In this document: piece after piece, positions 1-8,209 of the stretch
How positions within the stretch are numbered: position 1 is the first letter of the stretch
How the letters are laid out: each line of letters begins with the position of its first letter
DNA from: Bacteroidaceae bacterium
GTDB lineage: Bacteria; Bacteroidota; Bacteroidia; Bacteroidales; Bacteroidaceae
Direction: 5' to 3'
DNA: 46,365 nucleotides
NCBI GenBank assembly: GCA_017547385.1
Contig: JAFYPU010000025.1
Coordinates: 1-46,365 of the forward strand
Translations under genes and position numbers: made by a program
The notes under the pieces: generated by a model
What the model was told of the DNA's origin: nothing
The model's database searches: none
The model's input: the letters and a program-made list of their open reading frames with translations, nothing else

Positions 1-57
1 GGCCTTGCCACTTTTGTGGTAAGCCGTGCCACAAAAGTGGCAAGGCCTGCCACTTTT
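1..57. repeat. 21-bp-phased palindromic element, family A (copy A1, left-truncated)
   Basis: Word 2 (17 bp, GTGG...CCAC) starts at 16 and word 3 at 37, a spacing of 21 bp. Word 1 is cut by the window start. The last 21 bp (37-57) are identical to the right arms of the copies at 14866-14932 and 42905-42971. It lies downstream of the GH20 gene, beyond that gene's terminator. Confidence 0.8.
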
Positions 58-100
58 CGTGCAACGGGAGGGGAATTTTCAAGAAACAGGACACAAAAAA

Positions 101-120
101 GCCCGCAGCAGTCTGCGGGC
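101..120 (-). terminator. Intrinsic terminator of the GH20 operon
   Basis: GCCCGCAG (101-108) pairs with CTGCGGGC (113-120) around a CAGT loop. Read on the minus strand it is followed by TTTTTTGTGT. It sits 44 bp past the GH20 stop codon. Confidence 0.85.
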
Positions 121-163
121 CTTTTCAGAGGAGTTAAAATAATGTGTAAACCTTTCGGTGGGT

Positions 164-2128
164 TTACTTGATGTAGTTGTAAACCTTCAAGTCGGTGATG
201 CGGCTCTTGAACTTGCCGGCTTGCTTCAAGGGGAACACCAGTGTGGACTGATGATAGAGCTTGGCCTTGCCGTCAAAGCCATAACGCGTCTGAGGCTTGA
301 GTTCGTCGACGAGCTTGCCGTTCACGATGAGACGTGTGAGCTTGTTGGTGCCCTGGATGGTTACGTCGGCAGTTTCGCCACTGCGCGGTGTCCAACGGAA
401 GTTGTAGTGGAAACCATCGCGAGTGTAACCCATCAGACCTGTAACGGGGTCGGCCAGATAGACTGTGGCATTGTCGCCGGCAAAGAGCACTGTGCCGGGA
501 GTTTCCTCGCAACCCTCGACGCGGAAGCTGATGGTGTAGTCGTAACCGATTTCTTCCAGTTCGGTGCGCATGCCGGGCTTCACTTTGTCGAGTGCGAGCA
601 CGCAGCTTTGGGCCTTGCCATGACGTGCCAACTCGTTCACGCCGGGAGCCTCGCTCAGGCCCTTGCGCAGCTGGTTGTATTCGGCATAAGGCAGACGGGT
701 GTGTTGACCTGTCCAGCATTTCACGGCAAGCGTCTGCAAGGCGGGCATGATGCGATGGTGCACGTCCTTGACGCTGATACCGTTGACGTGGTCATTCCAA
801 ACGGCAAACATACCACCGAGGATGTCGGGGTCGTTTTCTTCAAACTGATGACCGCCGATGTTGGCAGGAGTCCAGTGTTCGTAGAGGTACTGGCAGTTGA
901 GATAGTCGTAATAGTAGCCGGCAGCCGGAACAATATAGACAGCGCCATCGGGGATGCTCACGAGCTTGTAGCCCTGCTGCTTCATGTCGACAGGCTGTGC
1001 GTAAGGATTGTGCCAGATGTTCATGATGACATTGTCGCTCTTCACAGGAGTTTCACCCTTTGCGTGAGTGAGCGCACCCCACACCATGGCTTGCTTGCCG
1101 AAGCTCTCGATGTGGCGAATGTAGTGATCGGTGAAAGCACGGAACTTCTCAACCACTTCTTTCTTGGCATTGGAATACTCGTCCGTACCGATGTTCACGC
1201 GCTTGCCGCGGAAAACGGGGTTCGGGCCTTCGAGATATTCCTTGAAGAGAGCGTCGAGGAAAGTGTATGTCTCCGGATTGAAGAGGTCGAGGTGGTCCAT
1301 TCCGTAGTCTTTGCTGGCAATTTCGGGCTTATAATGAGAAAATGCCAACGAGTGAGCCGGCGCATCGATTTCGGGAATGATTTCAACGTAGTGTTGCTCA
1401 GCGTCGATTTGAAAATCGATGAACTGCTGCTTGGTGTAATAGCCATCGCGAGCGGCAAGGCCGGGATAGGTTTCGCACTCCAAGCGGAAAGCGGCTTGTG
1501 TCTTGTTCCAATCATTGTCGAAGTATTGACGGAAGCCGTTGTCATTGAGGTGAACTTGCAAGGTATTCATCTTGTAATAGGCCATGGCTTTCACAAGCTT
1601 GTGCATATACTCGATGGGGAAGAACTTGCGACCTACGTCCAGCATGAAGCCACGCAATTCATATTCGGGTACATCGGTCGTTACGCCGCAAGGGAGCTGA
1701 CGGTTCTCGTTTTGCTCGGAAATCTGCAACAACGTGCGTGTTGCCCAATAGGCACCCTGCGCAGTGGCAGCTTTCACGTGAGCTGTTTGGCCGATGTTGA
1801 GGTTGTAGCCTTCCTTACCCAATGTTGCATCGTTTGAGAGTTCGAACACGAAATCGCCGGGGCGTGCTTCTTTGTTGACAGCCACTTTCAGTTTCTTGCC
1901 AAACATCTCGGCATAATCAGCAACAAAGGCTTTGGCCACGCGCACCAACTCTTGATTTTCGCCTTTCACCACCACACGACCTTCGGGAGCAAAGTGGCCT
2001 TCGCCTCCCTGCCATGTCTTAAGTTCAGGCACCACAAACGGTTTCTTGTTTTCGGCATGAAGTGTTGCCGAAACGACCAACATTATTGCACAGAGGCAAT
2101 AACGCATCAATAATGTGATTTTCTTCAT
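164..2128 (-). CDS. Secreted beta-N-acetylhexosaminidase, GH20
   Basis: A 654-aa glycoside hydrolase family 20 enzyme expected to release terminal GlcNAc or GalNAc by substrate-assisted catalysis. Residues 1-25 form a signal peptide (hydrophobic stretch ending ATLHA), so it acts in the periplasm or at the surface. A GH20b-like N-terminal domain (about 30-150) precedes the (beta/alpha)8 barrel. The Asp-Glu catalytic pair is visible in NIGTDEYSN (near residue 317). The C-terminal ~130 residues look like a beta-sandwich (LamG or carbohydrate-binding type). It is the last gene of a three-gene unit, 28 bp after the MFS permease gene and followed by a terminator. Substrate is not readable from sequence; the neighbours favour peptidoglycan- or glycan-derived amino sugars. 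Family assignment is firm. Confidence 0.92.
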   Translation of the reverse strand: MKKITLLMRYCLCAIMLVVSATLHAENKKPFVVPELKTWQGGEGHFAPEGRVVVKGENQELVRVAKAFVADYAEMFGKKLKVAVNKEARPGDFVFELSNDATLGKEGYNLNIGQTAHVKAATAQGAYWATRTLLQISEQNENRQLPCGVTTDVPEYELRGFMLDVGRKFFPIEYMHKLVKAMAYYKMNTLQVHLNDNGFRQYFDNDWNKTQAAFRLECETYPGLAARDGYYTKQQFIDFQIDAEQHYVEIIPEIDAPAHSLAFSHYKPEIASKDYGMDHLDLFNPETYTFLDALFKEYLEGPNPVFRGKRVNIGTDEYSNAKKEVVEKFRAFTDHYIRHIESFGKQAMVWGALTHAKGETPVKSDNVIMNIWHNPYAQPVDMKQQGYKLVSIPDGAVYIVPAAGYYYDYLNCQYLYEHWTPANIGGHQFEENDPDILGGMFAVWNDHVNGISVKDVHHRIMPALQTLAVKCWTGQHTRLPYAEYNQLRKGLSEAPGVNELARHGKAQSCVLALDKVKPGMRTELEEIGYDYTISFRVEGCEETPGTVLFAGDNATVYLADPVTGLMGYTRDGFHYNFRWTPRSGETADVTIQGTNKLTRLIVNGKLVDELKPQTRYGFDGKAKLYHQSTLVFPLKQAGKFKSRITDLKVYNYIK

Positions 2129-2156
2129 AATAAAAAAAGGTTGTATTTATTTACTG

Positions 2157-3476
2157 TTAATTGCCTTCATCGGCAGACTTCTTTCCAAAATCCTCATCCA
2201 CCTTGATGAGACGTGCCACCAGAAAGGTGAACGGCACAAGCGCCACGACAAGGATGAAGAAGTTGAGGTAGCCCATCTGCTGTTGCAGCCAGCCGGCCAC
2301 CATACCCGGCAGCATCATCGAAAGAGCCATGAAGCCGGTGCAGAAAGCGTAGTGCGCAGTGGACGAAGGGCCTTGCGAAAAATAGATAAGGTAGAGCATA
2401 TAGGCCGTGAAGCCGAAGCCATATCCCAACTGCTCGATAAAGATGCAGGCATTGACCCAGAAGAGATTTTCGGGTTGGAAGTAGGCCAAGAATATATACA
2501 CTATGTTGGGCAGACTGATGCTCACAACCATCGGCCATAGCCACTTGCGAAATCCGCCAACGCTCACAGCCACTCCGCCAAGGATGCCGCCCAGCGTCAG
2601 ACCGATAACCCCCACTGTGCCCTGCACCATTCCGAGTTCGGACGTGGTGAGAGCCAAACCACCGGCCGAGGTCTTGTCTAGCAGGAAAAGCGGACAGATT
2701 TTCACCAACAGGGCTTCGGGCAAACGATAGAGCATCATGAAACAAAGGGCCACGATGATGCCCGGTTTGGAAAAGAACGAAAGGAAAGTGGAACCCATGT
2801 CTGCCAATGGCGAAACCGAATGTGCAATGGAGCGGTCGGCTTTGGGACGAGGGAGTACCAAGAGATGATAAACATAAAGCAACAGGAAAAAGCCCGCCGT
2901 GGCATAGAAAGTAATGGCCCAAGCCTTAGCCGGTTGTCGGGTATACACTTCCATGGCTCCGGCAAACATCACAAGCAATCCCTGACCGGCAATCATGGCA
3001 ATGCGATAGAAGGTGCTGCGAATGCCCACATAGAGGGCTTGCTCCTGCTCGGTAAGGCCCAACATATAGAAGCCGTCGGCAGCAATGTCATGGGTGGCAC
3101 TGCTGAAAGCCATCAACCAGAAAAAGGCAAGCGTCCATTGCACTGCCGAGGGAAGGCCGAGCGTAAACGCCACACCGGCAAGACCGGCTCCCATCACCAA
3201 CTGCATGGTTACGATCCACCAACGCTTGGTGCGGAAAGTGTCGACAATCGGACTCCAGAAAGGCTTGATGACCCATGGCAAATAGAGCCAGGAAGTGTAG
3301 AGAGCGATATCGGTATTCGAAAGGTCCAACCGCTTATACATCACCACGGCGATTTGCATCACAATGACGTAGGGAATTCCTTCGGCCAAGTAAAGAGAAG
3401 GTATCCAGGTCCAAGGGCGGAGTGTGTGCTTGCTGAATTTCATTTCCTGAATTGTGTGTGAATTTTTATCTGCCAA
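2157..3476 (-). CDS. MFS permease, AmpG/PAT-like (candidate muropeptide importer)
   Basis: A 439-aa integral membrane protein with about 12 hydrophobic segments. The N-terminal motif WIPSLYLAEGIPY and a following charged loop are typical of the AmpG/acetyl-CoA transporter (PAT) branch of the major facilitator superfamily. AmpG proteins import anhydro-muropeptides into the cytoplasm. The gene begins 14 bp after the stop of the SpoIID-containing fusion and ends 28 bp before the GH20 gene, so co-transcription is very likely. The start may instead be the Met at 3443 (MKFSKHTLRPW), which is nearer the usual family start. The transporter family is well supported. The muropeptide substrate is inferred from the family and neighbours. 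Confidence 0.85.
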   Translation of the reverse strand: MADKNSHTIQEMKFSKHTLRPWTWIPSLYLAEGIPYVIVMQIAVVMYKRLDLSNTDIALYTSWLYLPWVIKPFWSPIVDTFRTKRWWIVTMQLVMGAGLAGVAFTLGLPSAVQWTLAFFWLMAFSSATHDIAADGFYMLGLTEQEQALYVGIRSTFYRIAMIAGQGLLVMFAGAMEVYTRQPAKAWAITFYATAGFFLLLYVYHLLVLPRPKADRSIAHSVSPLADMGSTFLSFFSKPGIIVALCFMMLYRLPEALLVKICPLFLLDKTSAGGLALTTSELGMVQGTVGVIGLTLGGILGGVAVSVGGFRKWLWPMVVSISLPNIVYIFLAYFQPENLFWVNACIFIEQLGYGFGFTAYMLYLIYFSQGPSSTAHYAFCTGFMALSMMLPGMVAGWLQQQMGYLNFFILVVALVPFTFLVARLIKVDEDFGKKSADEGN

Positions 3477-3490
3477 TCAGATTTACACAT

Positions 3491-6400
3491 TTAATATATA
3501 CGGGTGATTTCAGCCCCACGATAGTAGTGCAGAAGTATGTTGTCAAACGAAAATCCTTGGTCGCTCATCACAGCTGCACCGATTTGGCACATTCCGACAC
3601 CATGTCCCCACCCTGCTCCATGCAACACGAAACGCATGGGAACTCCTTCGCGAACATCCTCCTTATCTACGACGAAAGCCGAGCTATAAAGGTGTGTTTC
3701 TGAAAGAGTGCGGCGAATCTCCAATTCCTTACCAATGGTGAGGGTGCGCTTACTACCTACGATTTTCAATCTCGAGAGATGCCCTCCGGGACCGCGTTCC
3801 ACAGGAATGAGGTCTATGATTTGTCCGAAGTCTTCCTCACGTTTGCGAGACACAAGTTCTGCCAACTGTTCCTGCGAATACTCCACCCGCCAGCGATAGA
3901 AGTCGGGCGTTTCGCGGTCGTAGTCATTAAGCACCTGCAACAGCAGTTCCGATGACGGTTTCTGGCAGAAAGCGGGCGGATTGCTACGTATCCATTGTTC
4001 AGCTTCGGCCTCCGAGGTGATGCGCAAAGGTACTTCGTATCCTCCGGCTGTGTCGCGCACTGCCTGCAAATAACTTTCGTCCTTGTTGTCCCAACAGGTG
4101 GAATACAATTCGGTGATTCCGCCACAGCACTTCGAGAAGCGGGCATCACACAAAGCTTCTCCATCCGTGAGCACCATGCCCGAAGTGGCACGAACGGCCT
4201 CTGCCACAATGGGAGACGTAGCACGGGTGATGCCTTGGTATCGCTGACAATGGTCATCGGCACATACGTCAAACAAGGTGTGGTCCTCACGATCGTACCA
4301 GCGAACAAACTCATCCTCCTTGCGAATGAAAGAGAAGAAACCGCCTCCGCCTTGACCGCCGTTCTCGATGCGACGCTTCATCTGCGCCAGCAGCCAACTG
4401 CGCGAGACAACAGCATGTGCCTTGAGCAATTCAAGCGATGACGTGGCACTCATTTCCGAACTGATGACACTTACCAGATATTCCTCCACGGGAACTTGAT
4501 TGATGACCACCAATTTGTCTTCATCAACCACAATGCGCAACACTCCGGGGAAGGTTTGTGGCTCACGACGGTTCCAATGAAAATCTTTACCGATAGCCAC
4601 ATTCTCCAATCGGAAAGTGGCTCCGGCTTCTTCCGTCGGCACAAAGGTGAGTTCGCTATACAGATTTTCATTCCATAAGATACCACCATCGCGACATTCC
4701 ACGTGTTGACATCCCTCAGCCGTGATTCCTTTGGCCGTATAGGGTACGTTCAAACAGAAATCCACGCACTCTTCGTGCATGATGCCCACATCCACGATAG
4801 GCTCTTTGTCGAGCAGACATTTGCCATCCTCACCGGATGCATTCACACGATTGTCGCGCACACGGTGCAACTTGCGAACAATCTGCATCACCTCCGATTC
4901 GGAGAGCGAAACTTCCTTGAGGATATTCGCAGCCGCTTTGGCCGTGATTCGCTCAAAATCTTCTTCTCTCGGCGTGATGATGAGTCCGCCCATATCAAGG
5001 GCACCGGGACTCACAAGCAGTTGATTTTTGCCTTCGGCATGGTAGCAATCAGGACGATGCTTCTTTCTGGGGAACAACACAAAGATGATGTGATCTTCCT
5101 CAATGGGTCCACCCTCCTGTCGCCAAGCCAAGAGGTTCATATCCGGCTCCTCTTGTCCTTCCTCACGGGGCAGCACATCAATAAGTTTGCGCAGCAGATG
5201 ATAATCGCAATCGGTGCGACAGCCACGCACCACAAAGGCCGGACAAGCATGGTCCTTGAGCAGATATATACCTACGTTGGCATTTACATACCCCAGGTCA
5301 GCCAAATCGGCTTCTTCGGTGGCATTCAGAGGATAAATCTTTTCGAGATTATTTTCATGGAATTTCCAATCGCGCTCAATGGGCACCACTCCTCGCTGAC
5401 CGGCTTGCAAATGTGCATGATCGGGAGCAGAAGCGCCACAACGGGCTCCGTTGTAGAAAACAAGATAGTCTTTCATTTCCCATGCCATACGTCCGAAAGC
5501 CGGCAACAAGGCCGACAACAATTGAGGCCTATGCCGACGTGTGGGGATGGTGAGGTGTCGAGGCAAGATGGGGAAAGGATTTACCAAAATGTGATAATGG
5601 CCTTCGATGCTCCAATCGATTTGTTCGGCCGGACGATTGCGGTCGCAGAGAAAACAAGGACGAGCCTTGAGAGTGCGCTTGTCGATTTTAGCTCCGGTCG
5701 ATACGATGCGACGGGGATTGAACTGCACCACCATTTCATGGTCGCCCACGGGCAAAATGCGCGTGCATATTTTGTCGAGGTCGGCAAAACGTTCTTTGAT
5801 TTCCTCCCAACCATTCAGTTGCTGCTCAAAGAAAGCATCCACTTCCCGGCCGGAAACTTGGCGGTTGCGCAAGCAGTTTATCTCCTTGCGAGCCTCAATT
5901 TCGAGTGTACGCAAGCGGTCTTTGTAAAGATTGTTCTTGTTGATTTTGTCTATGGGAAGTGCAGCATCCGAATTGCCATCCCAACGACGGCAGAGATAGA
6001 GTTCGTCATAAATACGCCCGATGCGGAAATGTCGGGATATGGCCAAGCCAAGGGCATAATCCTCTCCGTAGGACGTATTGGGGAACCCCACTTTCCGCAA
6101 CAGAGCAGTTGAGAAAGCACGCGGTGCTCCCAGTCCGTTGATACGCAAGGCATTGTTACGCCCATTATCGGCCGTCCACTCGCGATGGGCGATGAGACCC
6201 GGCGGCAATGTTTGCAAATCAAAATCAACCATGCGATACGAGCCTATCACCATGGCCGCACGTTGTTTGCGAAAGGCTTCAACAATGCGTTGCAGGGTGT
6301 CGGGACCGCTATACAGGTCGTCGGAATCGAGTTGCACGGCATAGCGGCCGCAACTTTCATTCCGGATGGCATAATCCCAGCAACCACCGATACCCAAATC

Positions 6401-7336
6401 CATGCGCGAAGGTTGCAACAACACCACACGATTATCGCCTAAGGCTTGCACTGCTTCGGGCGTACCATCGGTGGAATGATTATCCACCACGATGACATTA
6501 TAGGCAAAGTCTGCCTCTTGTTGCAATGCACTTTTCACGGCATCGACAATGGTACGCACACGGTTGCGCACCGGAATGATAACACTTGCTTCTACAGGAT
6601 AAGTTTCTGTATCGTTAGGCAAATCATCTATTTCTTCGGGAGCCAACCAAGCTCCGATGCGGCGCAGGTGTTCGGTGCAGGCTCGTTCGTTTTCCAACTG
6701 CACTTCACGATTGGCCGGATTCACATAATCGAATTGCTTTTCGCCGCTTTTGCGCAAGTCGGTCTCAACTTCTGCGTAAAGCAATTCGTTAAGATGGAAG
6801 ATGCTTCCCTCACGGCTAAGGAAGAGGCGCAGGGCATAGGGTGCGGCATAACGATAGCGCGCTGAAACTTCAGAAATCACAAACTGCTGCAAGCTCTCAG
6901 TACGCACCAACCAAAGTCCTCCAAAATCAAAGTCATCGCGCACACTACCCTCCATATAGTCGATTTTCGGCGAAGGCTCTTGCGCATTTCCTTTCACACT
7001 ATAGTGATCGGCATACACCATTTGTGCACCACTGTCGTTGGCACATTGCAACAGACGCTCCATGCAACGATAGCCGGGAGCAAAGTCCGTGTTACGCAAA
7101 AAGAAAGCGGTGTAATAAGAGGAGGCACGCTGAGCTACAGCTCGCAACAACTTGGAATGCCCGAGCGAATCTGCACGAAGCATGTGGCATTTCTCATGCA
7201 ACGAAACATCAATTTCATCTTTGGCTATCAAATGTATTGTTGCCACACACTCGTCGGCAATCAGCGACGCAAGCGTTTCACGCATCACAGCACTATCCTG
7301 CCATGCCAAAAAGATATCTATTTTTCGGTTCTTCAT
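3491..7336 (-). CDS. Multidomain fusion: GT-A / GT2 / DUF4922 (GalT-like) / SpoIID-LytB
   Basis: A 1281-aa protein. Residues 1-230 resemble a degenerate GT-A fold. Residues ~248-480 are a GT2 glycosyltransferase (ASVIIPVRNR at ~250, QLDSDD at ~337). Residues ~500-830 are DUF4922, with a CFLCD zinc-type pair (~560), a histidine-triad-like HAHLQAG (~641) and LVSPGALDMGG, a pattern shared with GalT and GDP-sugar phosphorylases. Residues ~880-1281 are SpoIID/LytB, with SSEMSATSSLELLKAHAV including the catalytic-type Glu (~962) and HGAGWGHGVGMCQ (~1247). SpoIID enzymes are lytic transglycosylases on peptidoglycan, yet no signal peptide is present here. It is the first gene of a unit with an AmpG-like permease and GH20. 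I infer cytoplasmic processing of imported cell-wall sugars. Domains are secure; the joint function is unknown. Confidence 0.88.
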   Translation of the reverse strand: MKNRKIDIFLAWQDSAVMRETLASLIADECVATIHLIAKDEIDVSLHEKCHMLRADSLGHSKLLRAVAQRASSYYTAFFLRNTDFAPGYRCMERLLQCANDSGAQMVYADHYSVKGNAQEPSPKIDYMEGSVRDDFDFGGLWLVRTESLQQFVISEVSARYRYAAPYALRLFLSREGSIFHLNELLYAEVETDLRKSGEKQFDYVNPANREVQLENERACTEHLRRIGAWLAPEEIDDLPNDTETYPVEASVIIPVRNRVRTIVDAVKSALQQEADFAYNVIVVDNHSTDGTPEAVQALGDNRVVLLQPSRMDLGIGGCWDYAIRNESCGRYAVQLDSDDLYSGPDTLQRIVEAFRKQRAAMVIGSYRMVDFDLQTLPPGLIAHREWTADNGRNNALRINGLGAPRAFSTALLRKVGFPNTSYGEDYALGLAISRHFRIGRIYDELYLCRRWDGNSDAALPIDKINKNNLYKDRLRTLEIEARKEINCLRNRQVSGREVDAFFEQQLNGWEEIKERFADLDKICTRILPVGDHEMVVQFNPRRIVSTGAKIDKRTLKARPCFLCDRNRPAEQIDWSIEGHYHILVNPFPILPRHLTIPTRRHRPQLLSALLPAFGRMAWEMKDYLVFYNGARCGASAPDHAHLQAGQRGVVPIERDWKFHENNLEKIYPLNATEEADLADLGYVNANVGIYLLKDHACPAFVVRGCRTDCDYHLLRKLIDVLPREEGQEEPDMNLLAWRQEGGPIEEDHIIFVLFPRKKHRPDCYHAEGKNQLLVSPGALDMGGLIITPREEDFERITAKAAANILKEVSLSESEVMQIVRKLHRVRDNRVNASGEDGKCLLDKEPIVDVGIMHEECVDFCLNVPYTAKGITAEGCQHVECRDGGILWNENLYSELTFVPTEEAGATFRLENVAIGKDFHWNRREPQTFPGVLRIVVDEDKLVVINQVPVEEYLVSVISSEMSATSSLELLKAHAVVSRSWLLAQMKRRIENGGQGGGGFFSFIRKEDEFVRWYDREDHTLFDVCADDHCQRYQGITRATSPIVAEAVRATSGMVLTDGEALCDARFSKCCGGITELYSTCWDNKDESYLQAVRDTAGGYEVPLRITSEAEAEQWIRSNPPAFCQKPSSELLLQVLNDYDRETPDFYRWRVEYSQEQLAELVSRKREEDFGQIIDLIPVERGPGGHLSRLKIVGSKRTLTIGKELEIRRTLSETHLYSSAFVVDKEDVREGVPMRFVLHGAGWGHGVGMCQIGAAVMSDQGFSFDNILLHYYRGAEITRIY

Positions 7337-7481
7337 ATTAAGATCTTTTTAAGGCCGATAAACAAGAAAGGCGGAGGCACAGCAAATTTTCTACACCTCA
7401 CATCCAAACTCACATTTTCATTATTGTTATCGACAAACACACTGCTCATCACTTTGCGCGCCGCCGACACTATTCCGCTAC

Positions 7482-7734
7482 AAAGATAGTGAAAGGTGAG
7501 CGTAAAGTTTGAAAAAGAGTCTGCGAATTTTCTAAAACTTTACCGAGCCGCAGCCTATCTTATCAAAAGATAGTGAAAGGTGAGTGAAAAGGGAATGAAA
7601 GAACATAGTTATTTCAAATTCACTTTTCCGAGCCGCATCCTATCTTATCAAAAAATAGTGAAAGGTGAGCGTAAAGTTTGAAAATGAGTCTGCGAATTTT
7701 CTAAAACTTTACCGAGCCGCAGCCTATCTTATTA
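7482..7734. repeat. Three tandem ~84-bp intergenic repeats
   Basis: Units start at 7482, 7566 and 7651. Each begins with a GATAGTGAAAGGTGAG-like sequence and ends with CCGAGCCGCA(G/T)CCTATCTTAT. Units 1 and 3 are nearly identical; unit 2 has diverged in its middle. Each carries an internal inverted repeat (GTAAAGTTT/AAACTTTAC in units 1 and 3). The first unit contains CAAAGATA (7481-7488), which on the minus strand reads TATCTTTG, a possible -7 box for the fusion gene at 7336. No -33 box is evident. The same frame of motifs recurs at 46122-46365. Confidence 0.85.
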
Positions 7735-7752
7735 AAAAACCACACACAATGT

Positions 7753-7783
7753 TTTGTGTATTCTATGAAACTTTCTACATTTG
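7753..7783 (+). promoter_or_regulatory. Bacteroidetes-consensus promoter for the 7.8-kb RNA
   Basis: TTTG (7753-7756), a 19-nt spacer and TACATTTG (7776-7783) match the Bacteroidetes sigma consensus TTTG-N19-TAnnTTTG. The predicted transcript start is near 7788, about 420 nt ahead of the bspA-like start codon. Confidence 0.75.
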
Positions 7784-7787
7784 TCGC

Positions 7788-8134
7788 ACCTGGTCAGCCT
7801 GCAAGGGCGGGTTGGGTAAAACATTATGGTAAACAGCGACTGCACGAAGCAAGGTGAGTAATCACATTCGTGGAATGCAGAAACTGTTGGAAAGGACGTT
7901 TACGAACGTTATCTTCTACTTTTCAAATCTCGCAAATTTGACTAACCTCTGAAGATACGGCAACGGAACGTCCATGCTGGGTGTATTATACCCTGCCGTG
8001 TGGCCTCATCGGTCATCGGTAGTACTATAATATACTATGGCGTGGGCTGGCTGCGTTGCTTATCCTGAGGTTAGGGCAATGCGAGAGCCTGAAAAGTGGG
8101 ATAAGCGAAAGTAGAAACTCCCACGTCTTTTTTT
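7788..8134 (+). ncRNA. Structured RNA or attenuator leader upstream of the bspA-like gene
   Basis: No ORF covers this stretch. A consensus promoter lies just upstream. Several local helices are visible: CTGCA...TGCAG with inner CACGAA/TTCGTG, capped by GTGA-GTAA-TCAC (7840-7880); ACGTT-TACG-AACGT (7897-7910); CAAAT/ATTTG (7924-7940); GGGTG/TACCC (7979-7993); and TAGTA/TACTA (8020-8037). The 3' end has GTGGGA (8096-8101) pairing with TCCCAC (8119-8124), followed by U7 (8128-8134). CGTGGG (8041-8046) can compete for CCCACG (8120-8125), as in an attenuator. No promoter is seen between 8134 and 8210. It matches no tmRNA, RNase P, SRP or riboswitch core that I know. Confidence 0.6.
8096..8134 (+). 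terminator. Terminator or attenuator hairpin with U7 tract
   Basis: GTGGGA (8096-8101) pairs with TCCCAC (8119-8124) and is followed by GTC and seven T. It lies 75 bp before the bspA-like start. A competing upstream CGTGGG (8041-8046) could form an anti-terminator. Confidence 0.65.
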
Positions 8135-8209
8135 GTAGCCAAAATCCAAACACTAATTATTCACGCCGAGTTCAGGGAGTTGTAGGCAGAACTTAAAACT
8201 ACCATTACT

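Noticed and set aside
158-1837. 559-aa open frame on the plus strand
   Set aside because: It lies wholly antisense to the GH20 gene, lacks family motifs and reflects the codon usage of the real gene.
4703-6112. 469-aa open frame on the plus strand
   Set aside because: Antisense to the GT2/DUF4922/SpoIID gene, whose domains are unmistakable on the minus strand.
7482-7734. Tandem repeats as a CRISPR array
   Set aside because: Repeat units are contiguous, without spacers, and no cas genes are present.
7788-8134. tmRNA, RNase P RNA or a transposon guide-RNA scaffold (TnpB/IscB type)
   Set aside because: The tmRNA ends and the RNase P core (AGGAAAGTCC-like) are absent. The 3' part faintly recalls guide-RNA scaffolds, but no nuclease gene or transposon end lies nearby.
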